Notes under the pieces: model-generated
Told to the model about the DNA's origin: nothing
Databases searched by the model: none
Seen by the model: only the letters and a program-made list of their open reading frames with translations
Part shown: positions 8,152 through 13,859 of the stretch, one piece after another
Numbering within the stretch: position 1 is the stretch's first letter
How the letters are laid out: the number at the start of each line of letters is the position of its first letter
Program-made: the position numbers and the translations under genes
Assembly: GCA_003695725.1 (NCBI GenBank)
Contig: RFHX01000188.1
Location: 1 to 21,841 of the forward strand
DNA length: 21,841 nt
Direction of reading: 5' to 3'
DNA from: Candidatus Schekmanbacteria bacterium
GTDB taxonomy: Bacteria; Schekmanbacteria; GWA2-38-11; J061

Positions 8152-8716
8152 TTAGTTCATCCAAGGGACAAAGATTGCATTTTCTGTATGACTCTTTAGC
8201 CGCAAGAAGATTATTTACCGCATTTTCTTTAACTTCCTCCCTAAGGGCTTTTTCCAATGAGGAAAACTTCAAAATTTTATTTATTCTCAAATAGGCGCCG
8301 AGGATAGCTGTGTTGACGATTGGCGAAGAGAGAGTGCCAAGGCCATATTTCAAAGCAATATCGGTTGCATTCACGGTATAAACCCTATAACCATTGAATG
8401 CCGTAAATTCTATAGGCTTCTTTCTTGTATTAATCAGAATACTTCCGTTTTCCTTCAATCCATCGACTACATTCTGAAAGGTTATCAAAGTCTCATCAAG
8501 GATGATTACTGAATCAGGAGTGTAAACATTAGTGCGCTGTCGAATCGGCTCTTTATCAACTCTCAAAAAAGCAGCTACAGGTGCACCGCGCCTTTCCAAG
8601 CCAAAAACCGGAAAAGATTGTATATAAAAGCCTTCGTAAAAGAGGGCAAGCCCAAGAATTTTTGATGCTATTACAGCACCTTGGCCTCCCCTGCCATGAA
8701 ATCTTATCTCAAACAT
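8126..8716 (-). CDS. porG: 2-oxoacid:ferredoxin oxidoreductase gamma subunit (PorG-like)
   Basis: This 196-residue gamma subunit binds part of the CoA substrate in the oxidoreductase complex. The N-terminus MFEIRFHGRGGQGAV carries the family's glycine-rich GRGGQG at about 8-13. The FPVFGLERRGAPV segment and the later LSSPIVNTAILGA segment are typical of gamma subunits. It is the first gene of the operon and overlaps the flavoprotein gene by 26 nt. No strong ribosome binding site precedes the ATG. A weak candidate promoter on the minus strand is TTGATA (8773-8778) and TTCAAT (8750-8755) with a 17-bp spacer. The 200 bp between this gene and the upstream LUD gene leave room for a separate promoter, so the por operon is probably an independent unit. 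Confidence 0.92.
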   Translation of the reverse strand: MFEIRFHGRGGQGAVIASKILGLALFYEGFYIQSFPVFGLERRGAPVAAFLRVDKEPIRQRTNVYTPDSVIILDETLITFQNVVDGLKENGSILINTRKKPIEFTAFNGYRVYTVNATDIALKYGLGTLSSPIVNTAILGAYLRINKILKFSSLEKALREEVKENAVNNLLAAKESYRKCNLCPLDELNEKKKSKQ

Positions 8717-8916
8717 TCATCCCGTTAAAATCAATTTATATTAAAAAAAATTGAAGTACTCTTTTGAGTCTATATCAAGCTTTTCTTTTTTTTCAAGTAA
8801 AGACTGATTTAATTCCTTGGCTGCCTTTGATGATTTTAGGCATCAGAGATATCTTTTTAATAATTTTATGCTTTTATAGAAGCCTCTCACTGAAATAATA
8901 TAAAGAAAGGAGATTT

Positions 8917-9606
8917 TTAAAATCCCAAGATTTCATTTACAATGATTACCGACATTCTGCCTGATTCAGCCTGCCCTTCTATAATCGAAAACATATTGCA
9001 AATTCTTTGAGGCGGATAACAGATGTCTTCCTTGCAAAAACCCGTTTCTGCACAAGGCGCATCTGCATTAAAACGCAAACTATTCATCGGGCCTGCTGTG
9101 AGGTAGATTCTTTCTACTCCTTCCTGAATATTTTTTACAATCTTATTTATTCCGCAGACAATAATTACTTTCTGCGGCCCATATATCATCGATGCAATTC
9201 TGTTGCCGATTCCATCAGCATTGATCAGTTCGCCTTTCATCGTAATTGCATTGGTGCTTGAAACAAATACATCTGCCATCAAACCCTCACGGCGCATTTT
9301 ATCCACTTCCTTCTTTGAAATATCCTCTCTATAGCGGTCGAGAAGGTTTATATCCATCTGCCGCAGAGTATCGATAATTCCTGACTCAACAATCGTTACT
9401 GACCCTCCCAACGCCACAGTAGCGCCTTTTGGAATCATCTTCTTAATTTTCCTGCATGCATCGGAGCTTGATTCGACAAAGATTCCTTCTATATTTCTTT
9501 TATTCAATTCATCACAGAGTTTTTCTACTCTTCTTTTGATTACTTCGCTTCTTGGATTTGGTGCTGTTTTCTTATCTTTCCTACCTTTCTTTTTTACCTG
9601 TCTCAT
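8917..9606 (-). CDS. LUD-domain protein (LutC/YkgG family)
   Basis: This 229-residue protein belongs to the LUD family, whose best-known members (LutB, LutC) take part in lactate utilisation, but stand-alone members have unsettled roles. Visible features are the glycine motif ALGGSVT at about 66-71, the conserved GIGNRIASMIYGPQKVI stretch at about 132-148, and a C-terminal cysteine group C185, C191, C196, C203 typical of this subfamily. The first 20 residues are very basic (KKKGRKDKK), outside the domain. It starts 3 nt after the acylphosphatase stop without a clear ribosome binding site, so it is probably translated by coupling. No lutA or lutB is nearby, so lactate oxidation should not be assumed. 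The family call is good; the function is open. Confidence 0.85.
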   Translation of the reverse strand: MRQVKKKGRKDKKTAPNPRSEVIKRRVEKLCDELNKRNIEGIFVESSSDACRKIKKMIPKGATVALGGSVTIVESGIIDTLRQMDINLLDRYREDISKKEVDKMRREGLMADVFVSSTNAITMKGELINADGIGNRIASMIYGPQKVIIVCGINKIVKNIQEGVERIYLTAGPMNSLRFNADAPCAETGFCKEDICYPPQRICNMFSIIEGQAESGRMSVIIVNEILGF

Positions 9607-9609
9607 AAT

Positions 9610-9888
9610 TTAGTACTCGATCCTAAAATCGTTATAGCTTCCCGTATAATCATCCTTTTCAACTTCTACACTCTCAACAACAGCTGAAGAGGGACCCCGT
9701 TTTAATGACTCGACGAATGAATCGACATCCTCTTCGTCTCCTTCGGCATAGGCAAAGACCGAACCGTCATATTCATTCTTGACATAACCGAAAACACCAA
9801 TCCTTCTTGCTTCACGGACGGTATAATAACGGAATCCAACTCCCTGAACTATTCCCCTGACTTTTATTTTGGCTGATATTTTTTTCAT
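9610..9888 (-). CDS. acyP: Acylphosphatase
   Basis: This small cytoplasmic enzyme hydrolyses carboxyl-phosphate bonds such as that of acetyl phosphate. The 92 residues match the family length and cover the whole ferredoxin-like fold. The catalytic arginine is R20 in VQGVGFR and the catalytic asparagine is N38 in GYVKNEYDGSV. The gene is first in a two-gene operon with the LUD protein. A consensus promoter ends only about 20 bp upstream, giving a leader of roughly 14 nt with no Shine-Dalgarno sequence before the ATG. Identification is secure. Confidence 0.95.
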   Translation of the reverse strand: MKKISAKIKVRGIVQGVGFRYYTVREARRIGVFGYVKNEYDGSVFAYAEGDEEDVDSFVESLKRGPSSAVVESVEVEKDDYTGSYNDFRIEY

Positions 9889-9908
9889 AATTTTTATTTT
9901 TTTCGATG

Positions 9909-9938
9909 ATTATAAGATACTAAGGAAATAAGGGTCAA
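9909..9938 (-). promoter_or_regulatory. Sigma-70-type promoter of the acylphosphatase-LUD operon
   Basis: Read on the minus strand, TTGACC (9938-9933) and TATAAT (9914-9909) are 18 bp apart. The predicted start of transcription is near 9902, about 14 nt before the acylphosphatase ATG at 9888. Confidence 0.75.
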
Positions 9939-9986
9939 GAGTAGATGTAATAAAAAATTGAAAGATGTAAATTGTTTTTTAATCTT

Positions 9987-10015
9987 TTGACAAAAAGAGT
10001 TCGAGTATATATATT
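9987..10015 (+). promoter_or_regulatory. Consensus promoter almost touching the UDP-sugar dehydrogenase start
   Basis: TTGACA (9987-9992) and TATATT (10010-10015) are separated by 17 bp. Initiation 6-8 nt after the -10 box falls at about 10021-10023, only 2-4 nt before the ATG at 10025. No ribosome binding site fits, so a leaderless transcript is predicted. It points away from the acylphosphatase promoter in the same 136-bp gap. Confidence 0.75.
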
Positions 10016-10024
10016 TTTGCGATT

Positions 10025-11326
10025 ATGAACATAGATAAACTTATAAAAACAAAGAAAGCGAAAGTTGCCGTAATAGGACTCGGTTATGTGGGTCTGCCGT
10101 TGGCTATGGAAATAGTGAATGGCGGATTTTCAGTAGTCGGAATCGATGTTGAAAAGAAAAAGGTCAATAGGATAAACCGAGGAAGCTCTCCTGTCTTGGA
10201 TGTAAGCGATGACATATTAAAAAATGCTCTCAATTCTAAAAGATTTTCATCTACAACAGATTATTCTATTTTAAAAAAAGCGGATATTATTACAATCTGT
10301 GTCCCTACTCCACTCCGAAAGACAAGAGATCCAGATATTTCTTATATCATTGCAGCAATCAACAATGTCAAAAATTTCATAAGAAAGGGACAGCTTATAA
10401 TACTTGAAAGCACTACCTATCCCGGCACAACAAGAGAATTGATAAAGCCCACTCTTGAATCGTCAGGTTTAAAGGCAGGTAAGGATTTTTTCCTTGCATT
10501 TTCACCTGAAAGGATCGATCCGGGCAACAAAGAATTCACCACCAAAAACACTCCTAAAGTCGTAGGAGGGATAAGCCCTAAATGTACAAAGATAGCAGCT
10601 CTCTTTTATTCCCAATTTATAGACAGCGTCACAGAGGTATCAAATAGCGACAGCGCAGAAATGGTAAAGCTTTTGGAAAACACATTTAGAAGCGTCAATA
10701 TAGGGCTTGTGAACGAGATGGCGCTAATCTGTGACAAACTTGGAATCAATGTTTGGGAAGTAATCGATGCTGCTGCCACTAAACCTTTCGGTTTTATGCC
10801 ATTTTATCCGGGACCCGGATTGGGGGGGCACTGCATACCTATCGACCCTCATTATCTTTCATGGAAACTAAAGGAATTGAACTTCAATGCAAGATTTATT
10901 GAGCTTGCAGGTGAAGTAAATTCTCATATGCCTGAATTCGTAATATCAAAGATAACAGATTCTCTGAACATTAGGAATAAAAGCGTCAAAGGAGCAAAAG
11001 TACTTATTATTGGAGTTTCATACAAAAGAGACATCAATGATATGAGAGAATCTCCTGCCTTAGATATCATTGGAATATTGGATGAAAAGGGCGCAAAAAT
11101 ATCATATTATGACCCTTACATTCCATCTTTTACGCTCAAGGGGAAAAAATACAAATCAAAAAATCTTACGCCCAATGAGATCAAAAACGCAGATTGCGTT
11201 GTCATAACAACAAACCATAGCTGTATCGATTACGAAAAAGTAGTCAAACATTCCAAGTTAATTGTCGATACTCGCAATGCTCTCAAAAATTTCAAAAGGA
11301 ACAGAAAAAAGATAGTTCTTCTCTGA
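10025..11326 (+). CDS. wbpA: UDP-N-acetylhexosamine (UDP-sugar) 6-dehydrogenase, WbpA/WecC-like
   Basis: This enzyme oxidises C6 of a UDP-sugar, most likely UDP-GlcNAc or UDP-ManNAc, to the uronic acid with two NAD+, in the cytoplasm, for O-antigen, capsule or other surface glycan synthesis. The 433 residues show an NAD-binding Rossmann loop GLGYVG at 18-23, the catalytic lysine K215 in AEMVKLLENT, and the catalytic cysteine C270 in GPGLGGHCIPIDPHYLSWK. The HCIPIDPHY form is characteristic of the N-acetylglucosamine/mannosamine type rather than UDP-glucose dehydrogenase. It is followed after 6 nt by an epimerase gene. The ATG at 10025 appears to be at the very 5' end of the mRNA. The exact hexosamine is inferred, not proven. 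Confidence 0.9.
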   Translation: MNIDKLIKTKKAKVAVIGLGYVGLPLAMEIVNGGFSVVGIDVEKKKVNRINRGSSPVLDVSDDILKNALNSKRFSSTTDYSILKKADIITICVPTPLRKTRDPDISYIIAAINNVKNFIRKGQLIILESTTYPGTTRELIKPTLESSGLKAGKDFFLAFSPERIDPGNKEFTTKNTPKVVGGISPKCTKIAALFYSQFIDSVTEVSNSDSAEMVKLLENTFRSVNIGLVNEMALICDKLGINVWEVIDAAATKPFGFMPFYPGPGLGGHCIPIDPHYLSWKLKELNFNARFIELAGEVNSHMPEFVISKITDSLNIRNKSVKGAKVLIIGVSYKRDINDMRESPALDIIGILDEKGAKISYYDPYIPSFTLKGKKYKSKNLTPNEIKNADCVVITTNHSCIDYEKVVKHSKLIVDTRNALKNFKRNRKKIVLL

Positions 11327-11332
11327 ATAATT

Positions 11333-12256
11333 ATGGCTATTTATCTTGTGACAGGCGGCGCCGGTTTTATCGGCTCAAATATCTGCGATGAGCTCGCAAA
11401 AAGAGGATGGAAGACGAGGGTCTTTGACAATCTCTCAACAGGTAAATCAGAAAACCTGAAACATCTTGAAGGAAAAATAGAGTTTATTCGCGGAGATCTG
11501 CGTAATATGGAAGAGGTGAAATCTGCAGTAAAGAATGTAGATATGATTTTTCATCTTGCCGCACTTCCATCGGTTATAAGGTCTGTCCAGGACCCTATTA
11601 CAAGCAATTCTGCAAATATAGACGGCACGCTAAATCTTCTTGTTGCGGCAAGGGATGCAGGAGTGAGAAGAATAATATTTGCAGGCTCTTCCTCTGCCTA
11701 TGGTGATACAGAAGAAGACAGCAAGTATGAAGAAATGAAGCCGTCTCCCCTATCACCATACGCCATAACCAAAGTAACAGGAGAGTATTACTGCAAGGTC
11801 TTTTCAAATCTTTATGGCATAGAAACTGTAATACTGCGCTACTTCAATGTTTTTGGTCCAAGACAAGACCCATCTTCGCCCTATTCCGGCGTCATCTCCA
11901 TATTTGTAAAAAAGATGAAGTCAGGGGAAAGACCTACAATATTCGGCAATGGCAAGCAATCACGAGATTTCACCTTTGTCAAAAATGTTGTCAACGCCAA
12001 TATGCTTGCCTCTGAGAAGGAGGGAATATCAGGAGAAATCATCAATATTGCCTGCGGTAAAAGAGTCACCGTCAATCAATTGGTTGATGAACTCAATGAG
12101 ATTTTGGGAACGAATATAAAACCAATTTATGCTGACCCTCGCCCCGGAGATATACTGCATTCTCTTGCAGACATAAGAAAAGCAGAAAGACTTCTTGGCT
12201 ACAAACCTGAAGTGCATTTCAAAGAAGGATTGAGAAAAACTGTTGAAAGTATCTAA
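11333..12256 (+). CDS. NAD-dependent sugar-nucleotide epimerase (SDR; WbpP/GalE-like)
   Basis: This extended short-chain dehydrogenase probably inverts C4 of a UDP-hexose or UDP-N-acetylhexosamine, supplying precursors for surface polysaccharide. The 307 residues contain the NAD-binding GGAGFIG at 8-14, the serines of AGSSSAYG at 117-124, and the catalytic pair Y143 and K147 in SPYAITK. RYFNVFGPRQDP is a family-typical substrate-loop motif. The start is 6 nt after the dehydrogenase stop with no clear ribosome binding site, so translation is probably coupled. WbpP-type UDP-GlcNAc 4-epimerase is the favoured reading because of its neighbour. UDP-glucose 4-epimerase or a dehydratase-like member cannot be excluded. 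Confidence 0.88.
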   Translation: MAIYLVTGGAGFIGSNICDELAKRGWKTRVFDNLSTGKSENLKHLEGKIEFIRGDLRNMEEVKSAVKNVDMIFHLAALPSVIRSVQDPITSNSANIDGTLNLLVAARDAGVRRIIFAGSSSAYGDTEEDSKYEEMKPSPLSPYAITKVTGEYYCKVFSNLYGIETVILRYFNVFGPRQDPSSPYSGVISIFVKKMKSGERPTIFGNGKQSRDFTFVKNVVNANMLASEKEGISGEIINIACGKRVTVNQLVDELNEILGTNIKPIYADPRPGDILHSLADIRKAERLLGYKPEVHFKEGLRKTVESI

Positions 12257-12356
12257 AATTCCTGCTTATATTTCACTGTTCTAAAAATTTTTTATCAAAC
12301 CAATCACACAAAATTCTGAAAGCAAATTTTTTCTATTTAATAGAGGGAGATATGAA

Positions 12357-13718
12357 ATGATAAATCCACAAATCTTTAGACAATATGACATAAGAGGTCT
12401 TGTTGGAAGCGACCTTACTCCTGAAGTTGTTGAATTGATAGGAAAAGCTTTTGCAACCTACCTCAACAGGGAAGGAAAAAATAAAATCTCTATAGGTTAC
12501 GACATTCGGTTGAGTTCTGAATCCTTCAAGGATGCCATTATTCGTGGAGCAACATCTGCAGGATGCAACTGCATAGATATAGGGATGGTGCCTACACCGG
12601 TACTCTATTATTCGCTGTTTTCGCTCGATGTTGACGGAGGAGTAATGATAACAGGAAGCCATAATCCTCCTGAATTCAATGGACTGAAACTTTGCAATAA
12701 TAAAACAACACTCTATGGAGAAGAAATTCAGGAGATAAGGAAAATCATTGAAAGCGGAAATTTTTCATCAGGCAATGGGACATCTGAAAAGAGTGATATC
12801 AAGGGAAAATACATCGATATGATTGCTGAAAGGATAAAATTAGAAAAGCCCCTAAGGATTGTTGTAGATGCAGGAAATGGCACTGCCTCCCATATTGCAC
12901 CAGCTCTTTTGAGGAAGCTTGGCTGTGAAGTAAAAGAGCTCTTTTGTGAACCTGACGGCAATTTTCCCAACCACCACCCCGACCCGACAATTGAAGAAAA
13001 CCTCAAAACACTCATAGAAACTGTCGTAAGTGGGAACTATGATATGGGAATCGGTTATGATGGAGATGCTGACAGAATCGGCGTAATCGATGATAAGGGC
13101 AACATCATTTGGGGTGACCAATTAATGATTCTCTTTTCAAGGGAAATTCTAAAAAACGGTTCACAGCCCATTGTATTTGAAGTTAAATGTTCACAAACCT
13201 TGTTCGATGATGTGAAAAAGCATGGCGGACAACCTATTATGTGGAAAGCAGGGCATTCACTCATCAAAAATAAGATGAAAGAGCTGAATGCTCCACTTGG
13301 GGGAGAAATGAGCGGACATATGTTCTTTGCAGACAGATACTTTGGCTATGACGATGCCATTTACGCATCGTGCAGGATGGCAGAGCTTCTTTCAAAAAGC
13401 GGCAAAAAGTGTTCAGAATTGCTCTCAGATATCCCAAAAATGTATAACACTCCTGAAATTCGAGTTGACTGCTCTGATAGTGAAAAATTCAAAATAGTCA
13501 GCGAAGTAGCAGAATACTTCAAAAAGCAGTATGAAGTGATAGATGTGGATGGAGTCCGTTTTATGACAGAAGGAGGATGGGGATTAATAAGGGCATCGAA
13601 TACACAGCCGGTCCTTGTATTGAGGTTTGAAGCAGTTTCCCCTGAACGTCTAAATGAAATAAAAAAAATAGTATTTGATAAATTGAGCGAATATGAATCG
13701 GTAAAGCTTCCAGAATAG
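12357..13718 (+). CDS. Phosphomannomutase/phosphoglucomutase (alpha-D-phosphohexomutase)
   Basis: This cytoplasmic enzyme interconverts hexose 6- and 1-phosphates, feeding GDP-mannose or UDP-glucose synthesis. The 453 residues show the full four-domain set: start motif FRQYDIRG, the phosphoserine S101 in TGSHNPPEFNG, the Mg-binding DGDADR at 235-240, the sugar-binding GEMSGH at 316-321, and the phosphate-binding RASNTQP near the C-terminus. GEMSGH and the overall length match the AlgC/ManB dual-specificity subgroup. GGGAGATATGAA gives a reasonable ribosome binding site. A 100-bp AT-rich gap separates it from the epimerase. I see no strong promoter there, so it may be read from the upstream promoter. 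Confidence 0.94.
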   Translation: MINPQIFRQYDIRGLVGSDLTPEVVELIGKAFATYLNREGKNKISIGYDIRLSSESFKDAIIRGATSAGCNCIDIGMVPTPVLYYSLFSLDVDGGVMITGSHNPPEFNGLKLCNNKTTLYGEEIQEIRKIIESGNFSSGNGTSEKSDIKGKYIDMIAERIKLEKPLRIVVDAGNGTASHIAPALLRKLGCEVKELFCEPDGNFPNHHPDPTIEENLKTLIETVVSGNYDMGIGYDGDADRIGVIDDKGNIIWGDQLMILFSREILKNGSQPIVFEVKCSQTLFDDVKKHGGQPIMWKAGHSLIKNKMKELNAPLGGEMSGHMFFADRYFGYDDAIYASCRMAELLSKSGKKCSELLSDIPKMYNTPEIRVDCSDSEKFKIVSEVAEYFKKQYEVIDVDGVRFMTEGGWGLIRASNTQPVLVLRFEAVSPERLNEIKKIVFDKLSEYESVKLPE

Positions 13719-13818
13719 GCATTCCGTGTTTGGAAGTGATTCCGTCAGGGGTTTCCTAAAACAATTCATTAAAGTATTTCATTATAGTGTGCTACTACTG
13801 TGTCCATATCCATTTTTC

Positions 13819-13859
13819 TTGAGCATCGAGATGATATGAGCACTCAAAAAACTTTTTTT
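13819..13859. terminator. Possible weak terminator between convergent genes
   Basis: TTGAG (13819-13823) and CTCAA (13843-13847) can pair across a 19-nt loop, with three further A-T pairs after one mismatch, followed by a run of seven T at 13853-13859 on the plus strand. The stem is short and AT-rich. The site lies in the 139-bp gap between two convergent genes, where a terminator is expected, but the structure is marginal. Confidence 0.25.

Noticed and set aside
8825-8845. TGCCT/AGGCA hairpin as a terminator of the LUD gene
   Set aside because: The stem is 5 bp with an 11-nt loop and no T-run follows on the minus strand.
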